This document shows, piece by piece, positions 37,379 to 49,040 of a stretch of 64,000 nucleotides of DNA. Position 1 is the first letter of the stretch. Each line of letters starts with the position of its first letter. The stretch is taken from the NCBI RefSeq assembly GCF_001885765.1, contig NZ_JXKD01000002.1, forward strand, positions 124,001 to 188,000, given 5' to 3'. The position numbers and the translations under genes are program-made. This stretch comes from Enterococcus aquimarinus. Lineage in GTDB: Bacteria > Bacillota > Bacilli > Lactobacillales > Enterococcaceae. Below the pieces are notes generated by a model. The model was not told where the DNA came from. It did not search any database and was given only the letters and a program-made list of their open reading frames with translations.

Positions 37379-39469
37379 TTACTCGGCTGATTTGCCGCCG
37401 TTTTTCTTAATGATTTCTTCTTGAATTGATTTAGGTACGTCTTCATAGTGATCAAAGACCATCATGAACGTTCCGCGTCCTTGTGTTGAAGAACGTAGAG
37501 TCGTTGCGTAACCAAACATTTCTGATAATGGAATAATCGCGTTAACGATTTGTGCATTACCATGTGCTTCCATTCCTTCTACACGTCCACGACGCGCAGT
37601 TACGTGACCCATGATGTCTCCTAAGTTATCTTCAGGAGCTGTAATTGTTACTTTCATCATTGGTTCAAGAATTGATGGATTTGCTTTTTTAGCAGCCGCA
37701 CGTAACGCTAATGAAGCCGCAACACGGAAGGCTGTTTCACTTGAATCGACATCATGGTAAGAACCATCATAAAGTTTCGCTTTCACGTCAACTAATGGGT
37801 AGCCCGCTAGGACACCATTTTCCATTGAGTCTGCTAAACCTTTTTCAACTGCAGGGATGAATTCACGAGGAACCACACCACCGACAATCGCGTTTTCAAA
37901 TTCAAAGCCTTTTCCTTCTTCATTCGGTGTAAATTCAATCCATACGTGACCGAATTGACCTTTACCACCAGATTGACGAACGAATTTACCTTCAGCTTTT
38001 GTTGCTGCACGGAATGTTTCACGGTATGAAACTTGTGGTGCACCAACGTTCGCTTCAACTTTAAATTCACGACGCATACGGTCTACTAAAACGTCTAAGT
38101 GAAGTTCTCCCATACCAGCGATAACTGTTTCCCCAGTTTCAGGGTTTGAAGTTACGCGGAATGATGGATCTTCTTCAGCAAGTTTTTGTAAAGCCACACC
38201 CATTTTATCTTGGTCTGCTTTTGATTTAGGTTCAACAGCAACTTCGATAACAGGTTCTGGGAAGACGATTGATTCTAAGATAACTGGATTTTTTTCATCA
38301 CATAAAGTGTCTCCAGTTGTAGTATCTTTCAAACCAACTGCCGCTGCGATATCTCCAGAGAAAACTTCTTGGATTTCTTCACGAGAGTTCGCATGCATTT
38401 GTAAGATACGACCAACACGTTCGCGTTTGCCTTTTGAAGCATTCAATACGTATGATCCAGAGCTTAAAACACCAGAATAAACACGGAAGAATGTTAAACG
38501 ACCTACGAAAGGATCCGTCATTACTTTAAATGCTAGAGATGAGAATGGTGCTTCGTCTGTTGATGCACGTTCTGTCTCTTCGTCTGTCTTAGGATTGATT
38601 CCTTTAATTGAAGGAACGTCCGTTGGAGCAGGCAAGTAATCAATTACTGCATCTAAGAGTAATTGAACACCTTTGTTTTTGAAGGCTGTTCCACATAATA
38701 CTGGGAAAAATTCAACGGTTAACGTTGCATTACGAATCGCTGTTTTTAATTCAGCTTCTTCGATTTCTTCGCCGTCTAAGAATTTCAACATTAATTCTTC
38801 GTCAAAATCTGCTACAGCTTCGATTAATTTTTCACGGTATTCTTGTGCTTGTTCTAGAAATTCGGCTGGAATATCTTCTTCAACCATATCTGTTCCCAAG
38901 TCATTCGTGTAAATTTCAGCTTTCATTTTAACTAAGTCAATGATACCTGTGAAGGTATCTTCTGACCCAATTGGTAATTGGATTGGGTGTGCATTTGCTT
39001 GTAAACGATCGTGTAAAGTCGATACAGAATATAAGAAATCAGCACCTGTTTTATCCATTTTGTTACAGAATACAATACGTGGTACTTTGTAGTCTGTTGC
39101 TTGACGCCATACTGTTTCTGTTTGGGGTTCTACACCTGATTGTGAGTCCAATACAGTTACAGCTCCGTCAAGTACACGTAATGAACGTTGTACTTCAATT
39201 GTGAAGTCCACGTGTCCAGGAGTATCAATGATGTTTACGCGGTTACCTTTCCATTGGGCAGTTGTTGCCGCAGATGTAATCGTAATTCCACGCTCTTGTT
39301 CTTGCTCCATCCAGTCCATTTGTGAAGCTCCCTCATGGGTTTCACCAAGTTTGTGGATTTTACCAGTATAATACAAGATACGCTCAGTTGTTGTTGTTTT
39401 ACCAGCATCAACGTGGGCCATGATACCAATATTACGAGTGTTTTCTAAAGTAAATTCTCTTGTTCCCAT
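37379..39469 (-). CDS. fusA: Elongation factor G
   Basis: This 696-residue translocase has the G domain with AHVDAGKTT near residue 18-26, DTPGH and NKMD, then domains II-V, including the conserved [10 protein letters not shown] in domain IV. The N-terminus [17 protein letters not shown] has a one-residue insert compared with the MAREF start of E. faecalis. It lies between rpsG and tuf. Confidence 0.98.
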   Translation of the reverse strand: MGTREFTLENTRNIGIMAHVDAGKTTTTERILYYTGKIHKLGETHEGASQMDWMEQEQERGITITSAATTAQWKGNRVNIIDTPGHVDFTIEVQRSLRVLDGAVTVLDSQSGVEPQTETVWRQATDYKVPRIVFCNKMDKTGADFLYSVSTLHDRLQANAHPIQLPIGSEDTFTGIIDLVKMKAEIYTNDLGTDMVEEDIPAEFLEQAQEYREKLIEAVADFDEELMLKFLDGEEIEEAELKTAIRNATLTVEFFPVLCGTAFKNKGVQLLLDAVIDYLPAPTDVPSIKGINPKTDEETERASTDEAPFSSLAFKVMTDPFVGRLTFFRVYSGVLSSGSYVLNASKGKRERVGRILQMHANSREEIQEVFSGDIAAAVGLKDTTTGDTLCDEKNPVILESIVFPEPVIEVAVEPKSKADQDKMGVALQKLAEEDPSFRVTSNPETGETVIAGMGELHLDVLVDRMRREFKVEANVGAPQVSYRETFRAATKAEGKFVRQSGGKGQFGHVWIEFTPNEEGKGFEFENAIVGGVVPREFIPAVEKGLADSMENGVLAGYPLVDVKAKLYDGSYHDVDSSETAFRVAASLALRAAAKKANPSILEPMMKVTITAPEDNLGDIMGHVTARRGRVEGMEAHGNAQIVNAIIPLSEMFGYATTLRSSTQGRGTFMMVFDHYEDVPKSIQEEIIKKNGGKSAE

Positions 39470-39550
39470 ACTAGGTCTGTTCTCCTCTCAAGTTCTTACT
39501 TTTAAGCTAAGGTTGCAATATACCTTCTACTAAATAAAGTAGGGAGGATC

Positions 39551-40021
39551 TTACCAACGATAATGAGCAAACGCACGGTTAGCATCTGCCATTTTATGAA
39601 CGTCTTCACGTTTTTTAACAGAAGCGCCTGTGTTATTCGCTGCATCCATAATTTCTTTAGCTAAACGCTCTTCCATTGTGTGCTCTCCACGTAAACGTGC
39701 GTAGTTAGCAACCCAACGAAGACCTAAAGTTGTACGACGTTCAGGGCGAACTTCAACTGGTACTTGATAGTTAGATCCCCCAACACGACGAGCTTTTACT
39801 TCTAAGACAGGCATAACATTCTTCATTGCTTGTTCGAAAACTTCCAATGGATCGTTACCTGTTGTTTCTTTAATAATGTCAAATGAGTTGTAGATAATGT
39901 TTGCAGCAACTCCACGTTTTCCATCAATCATGATACGGTTGATTAAACGAGTGACTAATTTTGAGTTATAAATCGGATCTGGTAAAACGTCACGTTTTGC
40001 AACTGGTCCTTTACGAGGCAT
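39551..40021 (-). CDS. rpsG: 30S ribosomal protein S7
   Basis: This 156-residue head-assembly protein begins [20 protein letters not shown] and contains the E-site hairpin [19 protein letters not shown]. It lies 61 nt after rpsL. In other bacteria S7 controls the str operon. Confidence 0.98.
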   Translation of the reverse strand: MPRKGPVAKRDVLPDPIYNSKLVTRLINRIMIDGKRGVAANIIYNSFDIIKETTGNDPLEVFEQAMKNVMPVLEVKARRVGGSNYQVPVEVRPERRTTLGLRWVANYARLRGEHTMEERLAKEIMDAANNTGASVKKREDVHKMADANRAFAHYRW

Positions 40022-40082
40022 CCATAACTCCTCCTTTACGAAAATATTTTTTTAGTCGTTTATATACTGTTTCAATTATTGC

Positions 40083-40502
40083 TTATTTAGCCGCTTTAGG
40101 GCGTTTTGTTCCATATTTAGAACGAGATTGTTTACGGTCGTTAACACCAGCTGTATCTAGTGCTCCACGAACTACGTGATAACGTACCCCTGGTAAATCT
40201 TTTACACGTCCTCCGCGTAATAAGACAACACTATGTTCTTGTAAGTTATGGCCAATCCCTGGGATATAAGCTGTCACTTCAATTAAGTTAGATAAACGAA
40301 CACGAGCATATTTACGTAACGCCGAGTTAGGTTTCTTAGGTGTCATTGTTCCCACACGAGTTGCAACCCCACGTTTTTGAGGTGAGTTCACATTTGTTTG
40401 TGCTTTCTTGAAACTGTTATATCCTTTGTTTAATGCAGGTGAATTTGATTTTTCAACCTTAGATTTACGAGGTTTACGTACTAATTGGTTAATTGTAGGC
40501 AT
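40083..40502 (-). CDS. rpsL: 30S ribosomal protein S12
   Basis: This 139-residue decoding-centre protein contains [19 protein letters not shown], in which Lys at the TPKKPNS motif is the classical streptomycin-sensitive residue, and the second loop [14 protein letters not shown], also wild-type. It is the first gene of the str operon. Confidence 0.98.
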   Translation of the reverse strand: MPTINQLVRKPRKSKVEKSNSPALNKGYNSFKKAQTNVNSPQKRGVATRVGTMTPKKPNSALRKYARVRLSNLIEVTAYIPGIGHNLQEHSVVLLRGGRVKDLPGVRYHVVRGALDTAGVNDRKQSRSKYGTKRPKAAK

Positions 40503-40662
40503 TCCTTGTATTCCTCCTTCCTTAATTCGCTTTTATAGTCCCACACATCCAGGTGGTTCTTTTTATGCGATAAAAAATAATGCAAAGATTTGCATTTTCA
40601 TCTAATTGTACTTTTCAACAGTCAGCATGTCTAAAAAAGACCTGTATATAAGCACCTTCGAA

Positions 40663-40691
40663 ATCATAACACGACAGAACATTTGTGTCAA
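40663..40691 (-). promoter_or_regulatory. str operon promoter
   Basis: On the minus strand a consensus -35 TTGACA (40691-40686), exact 17-nt spacer and -10 TATGAT (40668-40663) lie 160 nt before rpsL. The gap 40503-40815 otherwise holds the rpsL leader (about 150 nt, no named element seen) and, on the plus strand, a TATAAT-like box near 40762-40770 before rpiA. Confidence 0.85.
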
Positions 40692-40815
40692 CCGTTAACA
40701 CGAGTATTTTTTTATTTTTTTTACGAGACTATTCTTTTTTTTCAAACCACTATATACTAAGACTATATAATGAAATAAAACGTTATCGACGAGAATCTTA
40801 AAGGTGGGAAAACAA

Positions 40816-41493
40816 TTGAATTTAAAAGAAATGGTCGGAATTAAAGCAGCAAGTTATGTCACAGATGGAATGACAGTCGGACTCGGCACGGGTTCTACGG
40901 CGTATTATATGATTGAAGAACTCGGACGGCGTGTGAAAGAAGAAAATCTCAAAATCGTCGGGGTTCCGACTTCTTACGCATCAAAGAAACAAGCAGAGGC
41001 ATTGAATATTCCGGTAAAAACAATTGATCAAGTCAATTATGTGGATTTGACGATTGATGGTGCGGATGAAATTAGTCATGACTTCCATGGCATCAAAGGC
41101 GGGGGTGCCGCCTTGTTATTTGAAAAAGTGGTTGCGACTTATTCAAAAGAAATTATTTGGATTGTCGATGAATCAAAAATGGTCGACAAACTAGGGAGAT
41201 TCCCATTACCTGTAGAAGTTATCCCGTATGGACAAGATCAACTTTTCCGTTTGTTCCAAGAAAAAAATTATCACCCTTCTTTCCGGATGGAATCAGAAGA
41301 AGTTTTAAAACAAACCGACTCAGGAAATTCGATTATTGATTTACAGTTAGATTGTATCGATGACCCAATTGCACTTGCAAACGAGCTCGATTCACTCGTC
41401 GGTGTTGTTGAACACGGTCTCTTTTTATCCATGGTTGACAGAGTCATCATTGGAAAAGAAAGTGGTCCCGAAGTGCTTGAAGTAACCCGTTAA
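40816..41493 (+). CDS. rpiA: Ribose-5-phosphate isomerase A
   Basis: This 225-residue enzyme interconverts ribose 5-phosphate and ribulose 5-phosphate. It has [16 protein letters not shown] near the N-terminus, DGADEI, the catalytic [11 protein letters not shown] and [10 protein letters not shown]. The likely start is the TTG at 40816, 7 nt after AAAGGTGGG; a GTG at 40804 lies inside that ribosome site. It feeds ribose from nucleoside breakdown into the pentose phosphate pathway, which fits its place near the nucleoside regulon. Confidence 0.93.
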   Translation: MNLKEMVGIKAASYVTDGMTVGLGTGSTAYYMIEELGRRVKEENLKIVGVPTSYASKKQAEALNIPVKTIDQVNYVDLTIDGADEISHDFHGIKGGGAALLFEKVVATYSKEIIWIVDESKMVDKLGRFPLPVEVIPYGQDQLFRLFQEKNYHPSFRMESEEVLKQTDSGNSIIDLQLDCIDDPIALANELDSLVGVVEHGLFLSMVDRVIIGKESGPEVLEVTR

Positions 41494-41549
41494 GTCAAAC
41501 GCTTTTAACCAAAGATTACCATGTACGATTGACTGGTCGTCTACTCCCT

Positions 41550-41598
41550 AACGATAAAAACGGCACTCGAGAGGATGTCGTTTTTATCGTTTTTTATT
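41550..41598 (+). terminator. Rho-independent terminator after rpiA
   Basis: AACGATAAAAACG (41550-41562) pairs with CGTTTTTATCGTT (41579-41591), with further pairing toward the loop, followed by a T-rich tract. Confidence 0.88.
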
Positions 41599-41718
41599 GT
41601 TCCTTGAAGAAGCGGATTTGGTGGCGTTTGTTTTTATTCGCATTTTCTATAAAGAAGGAGTACTCTATAAGTATGAAATAAATAAGGATGCACTAAAAAC
41701 GAAACGAGGAGGATCAAG

Positions 41719-42387
41719 ATGCCAAAATTAGTATTTGTACGTCACGGATTAAGCGAGTGGAATAAACTGGATTTATTTACGGGTTGGACAGACGTGGATT
41801 TAGCTCCTGAAGGTGTGCAAGAAGCCATTGAGGGCGGACGAAAAATTAAAGAAGCGGGTATTGAATTTGATATTGCTTTCACCTCGGTCTTAACGCGTGC
41901 TATCCGAACCTGTAACTTTATATTAGAAGAAAGCAACCAATTATGGGTTCCTCAAGTGAAAACCTGGCGTTTAAACGAACGTCATTACGGTGCTCTCCAA
42001 GGACTAAATAAGCAAGCGACGCGCGAAAAATACGGCGAGGAACAAGTATTAATTTGGCGACGCTCCTACGATGTCTTGCCTCCATTGTCTGATAGTGCGA
42101 TTGATCGGCGGTATCAGTTATTGGACCCAAACGACATTCCAAAAGGCGAAAATTTAAAAGTGACTTTGGAACGTGCCTTACCTTTTTGGCAAGACGAAAT
42201 TGCGCCCGCGCTGCTGGCTCAAAAAACAGTACTCGTTGCAGCCCACGGAAATTCCTTACGAGCCTTAGCAAAACATATCGAAGGCATTTCGGATGCTGAT
42301 ATTATGGCATTAGAGATTCCAACCGGTTTGCCTCTTGTTTATGAGTTAGCTGATGACTTGTCCGTTATGAAGAAGTATTACTTATAA
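41719..42387 (+). CDS. gpmA: 2,3-bisphosphoglycerate-dependent phosphoglycerate mutase
   Basis: This 222-residue glycolytic enzyme interconverts 3- and 2-phosphoglycerate. The phosphohistidine motif [10 protein letters not shown] lies at residues 6-15 with His9, and [12 protein letters not shown] and [11 protein letters not shown] are present. The residue after RHG is Leu where Glu or Gln is common. It is slightly short (222 against 228-250). AGGAGGA precedes the ATG. Confidence 0.93.
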   Translation: MPKLVFVRHGLSEWNKLDLFTGWTDVDLAPEGVQEAIEGGRKIKEAGIEFDIAFTSVLTRAIRTCNFILEESNQLWVPQVKTWRLNERHYGALQGLNKQATREKYGEEQVLIWRRSYDVLPPLSDSAIDRRYQLLDPNDIPKGENLKVTLERALPFWQDEIAPALLAQKTVLVAAHGNSLRALAKHIEGISDADIMALEIPTGLPLVYELADDLSVMKKYYL

Positions 42388-42396
42388 CTAAACAAT

Positions 42397-42455
42397 AAAA
42401 AAACGCTTCATGTAGCATCCCTCGATGGTTTGCTACATGAAGCGTTTATTTTTTC
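42397..42455. terminator. Bidirectional terminator between gpmA and deoD
   Basis: AAACGCTTCATGTAGCA (42401-42417) and TGCTACATGAAGCGTTT (42431-42447) form a perfect 17-bp stem with A/T runs on both outer sides, between convergent genes. Confidence 0.93.
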
Positions 42456-42458
42456 GTA

Positions 42459-43166
42459 TTATGCTCGAATCGCGGCTTCTAATCCGACTTGAATCATTTC
42501 GTTGAACGTGGTTTGACGTTCTTCAGCCGTTGTTTCTTCTCCAGTGATGAGATGATCACTAACGGTACAAATTGCCAGTGTTTGGACATTGAATTTTGCT
42601 CCTAAATAATAAAGAACCGCCGCTTCCATTTCAACACCTTTGACACCATACTCTGCTAGCTTCAATGTTTCTGCAGTGTAATCTTTGTAGAAACTATCTT
42701 CTGAGAGGATGTTCCCTACGTGAGTCGTCATTCCCATTTCCATCGCCACTTCATACGCGGTTTTCATTAACTGAAAATCAGCAATCGGGGCAAATTCAAA
42801 ATACGGGAAGTTACGTTTGATAATCCCTGAAGTTGTGACCGCTCCTTGCGCAATAACTAAGTCTCGCACGTGAACATCGGTCGACAACGCGCCACATGTT
42901 CCGACACGGATGAGGCGTTTCACATCATACGACTGAATCAATTCATGGATATAAATTGAGGCAGAAGGCATCCCCATCCCTGTTCCTTGAACAGAAACAC
43001 GCTCTCCTTTATACGTTCCCGTGTAACCTAACATCCCGCGAACTTGATTGTAACAAACAGGATTTTCTAAAAATGTTTCGGCAATATATTTCGCCCGTAA
43101 TGGATCTCCTGGCAATAAAATTTTATCTGCAATTTCGCCTTGTTTCGCTTCAATATGAACACTCAT
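42459..43166 (-). CDS. deoD: Purine nucleoside phosphorylase DeoD type
   Basis: This 235-residue hexameric phosphorylase cleaves adenosine, inosine and guanosine (deoxy)nucleosides to base and (deoxy)ribose 1-phosphate. It begins [20 protein letters not shown] and carries [15 protein letters not shown] and the active-site region VEMEAAVLY, with the catalytic Asp in CTVSDH. It is the last gene of the nucleoside operon. Confidence 0.96.
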   Translation of the reverse strand: MSVHIEAKQGEIADKILLPGDPLRAKYIAETFLENPVCYNQVRGMLGYTGTYKGERVSVQGTGMGMPSASIYIHELIQSYDVKRLIRVGTCGALSTDVHVRDLVIAQGAVTTSGIIKRNFPYFEFAPIADFQLMKTAYEVAMEMGMTTHVGNILSEDSFYKDYTAETLKLAEYGVKGVEMEAAVLYYLGAKFNVQTLAICTVSDHLITGEETTAEERQTTFNEMIQVGLEAAIRA

Positions 43167-43202
43167 GTTTCGTTTCCTCCCTTATTCCTGGTCTACTTCT
43201 TA

Positions 43203-44018
43203 TTATAGTACTGCTAATGTTTCTTTAATTAATGCTTTGAATTCTGCTTTGACGCGTTGTGTTGTTTCCACGACTTCTTCATGGTTTAAGTTCGCTTGCA
43301 TGCCCGCTGCCAAGTTCGTAATACAAGAAATCCCTAGAACTTTCATCCCACTATGCGCTGCCACAATCACTTCTGGGACCGTCGACATGCCGACAGCATC
43401 TGCACCAATTGTGCGCGCAAAACGAATTTCAGCAGGTGTTTCGTAAGTTGGTCCAGAAAAGCCCATATACACGCCTTCTTTTAAGTGAAGTCCTTTCGCT
43501 TCAGCTACTTTCTTAGCAGCCTCACGATAGCTAAGCGTGTACGCTTGACTCATATCTGGGAAACGCGGACCCATCTCTTCTTCATTTTCACCCATCAATG
43601 GATTATCACCCATAAAGTTAATTTGATCGGTAATCAACATCAAGTCCCCTGGTGTAAAGGTAATATTCACACCACCACACGCGTTCGTCACAATCACAGA
43701 GTGTGCAGCTAAAGCTTTCATCACACGTACGGGATACGTCACCGTTTGCATTGAGTGACCTTCATAATAATGAAAACGCCCTTGCATCGCGAGTACTTTT
43801 TTACCTGATAACGTCCCATAGACTAATTGTCCAGCATGTCCTACGACCGTCGAAATAGGGAAATGTGGAATTTGATCATAAGGAATCACGATGGCTTCTT
43901 CAATTTCTTCTGCCAATTCGCCTAACCCAGAACCTAAGATTAGTCCAAATTCAACGTCTCCTACGCCTTGTTCTTTCATAAATGAAACTGTTGCTTCTAA
44001 TTTTTCTGTTAATGACAT
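43203..44018 (-). CDS. punA: Purine nucleoside phosphorylase I (inosine/guanosine type)
   Basis: This 271-residue trimeric PNP has GLILGSGLGELAEEI near the N-terminus, GRFHYYEGH, NACGGVN and the base-binding GFSGPTYETPAEIR, then GMSTVPEVI and SCITNLAAG. It acts beside DeoD with different base preference. It lies 17 nt after deoB. Confidence 0.95.
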   Translation of the reverse strand: MSLTEKLEATVSFMKEQGVGDVEFGLILGSGLGELAEEIEEAIVIPYDQIPHFPISTVVGHAGQLVYGTLSGKKVLAMQGRFHYYEGHSMQTVTYPVRVMKALAAHSVIVTNACGGVNITFTPGDLMLITDQINFMGDNPLMGENEEEMGPRFPDMSQAYTLSYREAAKKVAEAKGLHLKEGVYMGFSGPTYETPAEIRFARTIGADAVGMSTVPEVIVAAHSGMKVLGISCITNLAAGMQANLNHEEVVETTQRVKAEFKALIKETLAVL

Positions 44019-44034
44019 TTTTGATGTCCTCCTT

Positions 44035-45201
44035 TTATTTTAAACGTGTTAAAAAGCTCTTGCCATTTTCCGTTTGAGGAACATTGAAATTTTCAGCAAT
44101 GGTTGCCGAAATATCCGCAAAGTATCCTTGTGGTAATGCTCCAGATGCTTTCATATTTTTGCTGAATACTAAGAGCGGCACGTACTCTCTTGTATGATCG
44201 GTTCCTGGGAACGTCGGATCATTCCCGTGATCAGCTGTAATGATAAGTAAATCATCTTCTTTAAGCGCAGCAAGGATTTCTGGTAGCCGTTGATCAAAGT
44301 CTTCAATCGCTTGAGCATAGCCTTGGGTGTCTCGGCGATGGCCATATAGCGCATCGAAGTCAACTAAATTGGTAAAACTTAGGCCCGTAAAGTCTTTGTC
44401 CATCACCTTCAATAGTTGATCGACACCATCCATATTACTTTTCGTCCGAACGGTTTCAGTAATCCCTTGACCGTTAAAGATATCGTTGATTTTCCCAACA
44501 GCAATCACGTCTTTTCCGTTGTCTTTCAAGGAATCTAGCACTGTCTTGCCAAAAGGATCTAGCGCATAATCATGACGATTACTTGTTCGTTTGAAGTTCC
44601 CTGGTTCACCTAAGTATGGACGGGCAATAATGCGACCAATCATATACGGTTCGTCTTTCGTAATCTCACGAACGTATTCACAAATGCGATACAATTCTTC
44701 TAAAGGAATCACTTCTTCATGTGCGGCAATTTGCAACACCGGATCAGCAGAGGTATAAATTATTAAATCGCCTGTTTCCATTTGCCCTGGCCCATAATCA
44801 TCGAGAACCTCTGTCCCAGAATAAGGTAAGTTGCAGACCACTTTACGACCCGAGAATGTTTCAATTTGTTGTAATAATTCTGGAGGGAATCCTTCTGGGA
44901 AGACGCGGAATGGTTTTTGAATATTGAGTCCCATAATCTCCCAATGTCCGGTCATTGTGTCTTTTCCAACGGATACTTCCTCTAGCTTTGTCGCGTATCC
45001 TTGATGATCTGCGACTGCCTCAACACCCGCTAACGGACGAATCGTCCCAAGTCCTAGTTGTTCTAAGTACGGAATCGTTAAGCCCGCTGTTTCCGCGATA
45101 TGTCCTAAGGTATCCGATCCAACATCGTTAAATTGAGCCGCATCGGGCGCCTCTCCAATTCCAACAGAATCCATCACAATTAAATGTACACGTTTAAACA
45201 T
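44035..45201 (-). CDS. deoB: Phosphopentomutase
   Basis: This 388-residue enzyme of the alkaline-phosphatase superfamily converts (deoxy)ribose 1-phosphate to the 5-phosphate. Metal ligands are in the N-terminal [13 protein letters not shown], with TMTGHWE holding the phosphothreonine region, and the C-terminal [19 protein letters not shown]. It links the phosphorylases to DeoC and RpiA. Confidence 0.97.
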   Translation of the reverse strand: MFKRVHLIVMDSVGIGEAPDAAQFNDVGSDTLGHIAETAGLTIPYLEQLGLGTIRPLAGVEAVADHQGYATKLEEVSVGKDTMTGHWEIMGLNIQKPFRVFPEGFPPELLQQIETFSGRKVVCNLPYSGTEVLDDYGPGQMETGDLIIYTSADPVLQIAAHEEVIPLEELYRICEYVREITKDEPYMIGRIIARPYLGEPGNFKRTSNRHDYALDPFGKTVLDSLKDNGKDVIAVGKINDIFNGQGITETVRTKSNMDGVDQLLKVMDKDFTGLSFTNLVDFDALYGHRRDTQGYAQAIEDFDQRLPEILAALKEDDLLIITADHGNDPTFPGTDHTREYVPLLVFSKNMKASGALPQGYFADISATIAENFNVPQTENGKSFLTRLK

Positions 45202-45293
45202 TTCGTTTCCCTACTTTCTTATTCTTTTATTGATGCTACACAAAAGGGCAGGACAAAGCGTACTGCGCCCTTAACCCCACCCTTACGTATTCT

Positions 45294-46250
45294 TTATTTT
45301 GATTTAATGTAGTTACGACCATTTGCTTTAGGACCAGACGCTTTTCCTAAGAAAGCGACCAGCACGATAATCGTAATTAAATATGGTGCAATTTGCAATA
45401 ATACAGGAGGAATCGAAGAAATGACTGGTAGTTGTGCCCCAATAATACTTAAACTTTGAGCAAAGCCAAAGAATAATGCTGCGCCTAGTGCGCCGATTGG
45501 ATTCCATTTACCAAAAATCATTGCCGCCATCGAAATAAACCCTTGACCGACAATCGTTCCTGCTGAGAAGTTTCCTGAAATGGCTTGGGCAAACACTGCG
45601 CCCCCCATTCCGCCTAATAAACCAGAAATCAACACTCCGGCATAACGGAATTTGTAAACATTGATTCCGAGCGTATCCGCTGCTTGTGGGTTTTCACCGA
45701 CTGAACGTAAGCGTAAGCCAAAACGGGTTTTGTACAAGACAAACCAAGCGACAATGGCAATCACAACCGCTAAGTAAGCCGGTAAAAAGGTGTTTTTAAA
45801 GAAAATTTGGCCAAGGACTGGAAGTTTATCTAATCCAGGAAATGAGTAATAACCCAAGTTGTATTGAATATTATCCGTTTGACCTTTTTGGTACCAAACT
45901 TTGATTAAGAAAACACCTAACGCGGGCGCCATCAAATTAATCACGGTCCCACTAATAATGTGATCTGCACGGAAAGTAATCGTTGCAACGGCATGAAGTA
46001 AGGAAAACAACACTCCGACAGCCCCACCGACTAAAATCGCTAACCAAGGGGTCCACGCTTGAAAAGTATCCGCCATTTCCAAGTTAAAAACGACAGCACT
46101 AAACGCTCCCATCACCATGATTCCTTCTAAACCAACGTTGACAATCCCACTACGTTCAGAAAATGTGCCGCCCAGTGCCGTCAAAATCAACGGTGTGGAA
46201 TAAACCAATGTTGAAGTGACAATTAATGCAATAATTCCTACTAGTGTCAT
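45294..46250 (-). CDS. nupC: Nucleoside ABC transporter permease (NupC/YufQ-like)
   Basis: This 318-residue BPD_transp_2 permease has about eight helices, with GLEGIMVMGAFSAVVF near the N-terminus and GENPQAADTLGINVYKFRY, the EAA-like loop that docks on the ATPase. Its start overlaps the stop of the partner permease by 1 nt. It is part of the lipoprotein-ATPase-two-permease nucleoside importer. Confidence 0.92.
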   Translation of the reverse strand: MTLVGIIALIVTSTLVYSTPLILTALGGTFSERSGIVNVGLEGIMVMGAFSAVVFNLEMADTFQAWTPWLAILVGGAVGVLFSLLHAVATITFRADHIISGTVINLMAPALGVFLIKVWYQKGQTDNIQYNLGYYSFPGLDKLPVLGQIFFKNTFLPAYLAVVIAIVAWFVLYKTRFGLRLRSVGENPQAADTLGINVYKFRYAGVLISGLLGGMGGAVFAQAISGNFSAGTIVGQGFISMAAMIFGKWNPIGALGAALFFGFAQSLSIIGAQLPVISSIPPVLLQIAPYLITIIVLVAFLGKASGPKANGRNYIKSK

Positions 46251-47386
46251 TAGATTTCGCCCCCTTCTTGACTTTGGTCATTTGGTGTCGACTCAATCAC
46301 CTGAACGATTTCTAATTCTTCTTTGGAATCTGGCATCCATTTTGTTAACGCCACGCGAATCACATAACTAATACCGACAAAGAAGATAATTAATGCAATC
46401 GAGACATTCACGATTTCAAACGGAATATTTGCTCCTGTTTGCATGCCCAAACCACCGATTTTCAAGACACTAAATAATAGCGCGGATAATAAAATTCCTA
46501 GCGCACTACCGGAACCAAGTAAGGAGACGGCCATCCCGTCAAATCCGATTGATAAGGACGTTGTTTGAACGAAGAAGTTTTGATATGTTCCAAGTCCTTC
46601 AACGACACCACCTAAGCCAGCAAGCGCGCCAGAGATTACCATCGACATTACGATTGTTCGTTTACTGCTCATCCCTGCATATTCAGAGGCAAAAGGATTT
46701 AAACCGACCGAACGAATTTCATAACCTAAGGTCGTTTTCTTCATTAAGAACCAGACCAGAACTAACGCAATTAGTGCTAGGATTAAGCCGGCATTCACCC
46801 GTGAGCCACCAAATAGTTGCGTCAACCATGGGAGTCGTAAACTTGCATTGGCACTAATTTGGTTGGACGAGTCTAAGCTTGTTCGTAATGATTCAGACAT
46901 GACACTCTGAAGCATGTATGTACTCACGTAAAGCAAGATGTAGTTCATCATAATCGTCACAATGACTTCACTTGTACCGAAGTAGGCACGAAGTAAGCCA
47001 GGAATTGCTGCAGCAACTGCTCCAGCTAACGCTCCTAACAATACTGCTAGCGGTAATAACACGAGTTTCGGTAATTCAGGTAACAACAGCGCGACCCACA
47101 CACTTGTTAACCAACCTGCTAACGCTTGTCCAGAAAGACCGATGTTAAAGAATCCAGCTGAATTAGCCACGGAAAAACCTAAAGCCGTAAAGATTAACGG
47201 CGTCGCTTGACGTAACGTTTCACCGATACTTCGTTGATTTCCTAAAGCGGCATCCAGCATCGATCCGTAACCAGTAATCGGATTGTAGCCAAAAGACAAC
47301 ATTAAGATTGCGCCTAAGACTAGACCAATAATAACCGATAGGATTGGGACCAAAATATTACGGATTTTTTCATTACGATTATTCAT
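46250..47386 (-). CDS. nupB: Nucleoside ABC transporter permease (NupB/YufP-like)
   Basis: This 378-residue permease has about nine helices and the ATPase-docking loop GLNPFASEYAGMSSKR. The N-terminal cytoplasmic tail and C-terminal extension (PDSKEELEIVQVIES) are typical of this larger partner. It overlaps the ATPase gene by 8 nt. Confidence 0.92.
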   Translation of the reverse strand: MNNRNEKIRNILVPILSVIIGLVLGAILMLSFGYNPITGYGSMLDAALGNQRSIGETLRQATPLIFTALGFSVANSAGFFNIGLSGQALAGWLTSVWVALLLPELPKLVLLPLAVLLGALAGAVAAAIPGLLRAYFGTSEVIVTIMMNYILLYVSTYMLQSVMSESLRTSLDSSNQISANASLRLPWLTQLFGGSRVNAGLILALIALVLVWFLMKKTTLGYEIRSVGLNPFASEYAGMSSKRTIVMSMVISGALAGLGGVVEGLGTYQNFFVQTTSLSIGFDGMAVSLLGSGSALGILLSALLFSVLKIGGLGMQTGANIPFEIVNVSIALIIFFVGISYVIRVALTKWMPDSKEELEIVQVIESTPNDQSQEGGEI

Positions 47387-48974
47387 TTTCTGCCACCCCC
47401 TGTTGTTCTAATTCTTGACGCGCTTTTTCTAAGGAAGAGCCAGCCATCAATAATCCTAATTCTTGTTCAGAGGTTTCATTCGCATTGACAATTCCGACAA
47501 TTTCCCCATCATGTAAGACAGCAATTCGGTCAGAAACATTTAAGATTTCTTCTAATTCGAAACTCACAAGGAGAACGGCTTTAAAGTTATCGCGTTGTTC
47601 AATAATCCGTTTATGGATGAATTCAATCGCACCAACGTCTAACCCACGCGTTGGATTGGCGACAATTAGTAACTCTGGATCACGACTAATTTCACGGGCA
47701 ATAATCGCTTTTTGTTGATTCCCACCTGATAATGCTTTTGCTGGAACAACCTCACTGACGGTCCGCACATCGAATTCTTTAATTAAGTCGCGGGCATGAT
47801 CATTGATTTCACCGTAATTTAATACGCCCATTTGACTCATTGGTTCTTGATAGTACGTTTGTAAGGCAATATTTTCAGCTAAGGTCATTTCTAAAATCAA
47901 GCCATACTTATGACGATCTTCCGGAACGTGTCCCACGCCTGCTTCGGTAATTTTTCTCGGACGTAAATTCGTAATCTCATCGCCACCTAAGTAAATATGG
48001 CCACTTTCGACTTTACGTAAACCGGTTAACGCTTGAATCAACTCAGACTGACCATTCCCGTCGATCCCAGCAATCCCTAGAATCTCCCCTGCGCGAACTT
48101 CTAAACTTAGATTCTTCACAGCTTCAATGCCGCGATTTTCTTTGACGACAATGTTTTCCACCGACAACACGACCTCTTGTGGATTGGCCGCTTTTTTATC
48201 CGTTTTAAAGGAAACTTCGCGCCCGACCATCATATCGGCTAATTGTTGGGAAGAAACATCTGCGACATCAACGGTTCCGATGCCTTTACCACGACGAATG
48301 ACCGTACAACGATCGGCAACTGCTTTGATTTCATCTAATTTATGGGTAATCAAAATAATCGATTTCCCTTCTTTGACTAGGCCGTGCATAATATTGATTA
48401 ATTCGTCGATTTCTTGTGGCGTTAATACAGCCGTCGGTTCATCAAAAATCAGGACTTCTGCTCCACGATATAAGGTTTTCAAAATCTCGACCCGTTGTTG
48501 CATCCCTACAGAAATGTCACGAACGTAGGCATCAGGATCTACCTGTAAGCCGTATTGTTCAGAAACTCTCAAAATCTCCGCTCTTGCTTCTTTACGATTT
48601 AACATGCCAAATTGACTCGGTTCATTCCCTAGAACAATGTTTTCTGTCACCGTAAAAGCATCCACTAACATGAAATGTTGGTGAACCATCCCAATTCCTA
48701 ATTGATTTGCTTTGGTGGGACTCGTGATATTAATAACCTCACCGCTCATCAAAATTTCACCTGATGTCGGTTCTAATAAACCCGATAATACATTCATCAA
48801 GGTTGACTTTCCGGCACCATTTTCACCTAGTAATGCATGAATCTCACCTTTTTTGACCTGTAAGTTAATTTGATCGTTTGCTTTAAAGGTACCAAAACTC
48901 TTGGTAATATTCCGCATCTCGATGACAAATTCTTCTTCCGTCACAATGCTCACATCCTTTTTATAATCACTCAT
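47379..48974 (-). CDS. nupA: Nucleoside ABC transporter ATPase (NupA/YufO-like), duplicated ATPase domains
   Basis: This 531-residue protein consists of two ATPase halves like those of sugar (RbsA-type) importers. The first half has an intact Walker A GENGAGKS, signature VGMQQRVEIL and Walker B LIFDEP. The second half has a degenerate Walker A (GIDGNGQS) with LSGGNQQK and VANPTRGLD replacing the usual DEP. This asymmetry is normal for the family. A terminator at 49041-49089 separates it from bmpA. Confidence 0.95.
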   Translation of the reverse strand: MSDYKKDVSIVTEEEFVIEMRNITKSFGTFKANDQINLQVKKGEIHALLGENGAGKSTLMNVLSGLLEPTSGEILMSGEVINITSPTKANQLGIGMVHQHFMLVDAFTVTENIVLGNEPSQFGMLNRKEARAEILRVSEQYGLQVDPDAYVRDISVGMQQRVEILKTLYRGAEVLIFDEPTAVLTPQEIDELINIMHGLVKEGKSIILITHKLDEIKAVADRCTVIRRGKGIGTVDVADVSSQQLADMMVGREVSFKTDKKAANPQEVVLSVENIVVKENRGIEAVKNLSLEVRAGEILGIAGIDGNGQSELIQALTGLRKVESGHIYLGGDEITNLRPRKITEAGVGHVPEDRHKYGLILEMTLAENIALQTYYQEPMSQMGVLNYGEINDHARDLIKEFDVRTVSEVVPAKALSGGNQQKAIIAREISRDPELLIVANPTRGLDVGAIEFIHKRIIEQRDNFKAVLLVSFELEEILNVSDRIAVLHDGEIVGIVNANETSEQELGLLMAGSSLEKARQELEQQGVAENE

Positions 48975-49040
48975 ATAATGGCAGTATCTTCAGAGAGCTT
49001 TTTCTCTCAATTAAATATTTTTAACAAAATACTTAATTGA

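Noticed and set aside
40804-40815. GTG at 40804 as the rpiA start
   Set aside because: The codon lies inside the AAAGGTGGG ribosome site that serves the TTG at 40816.
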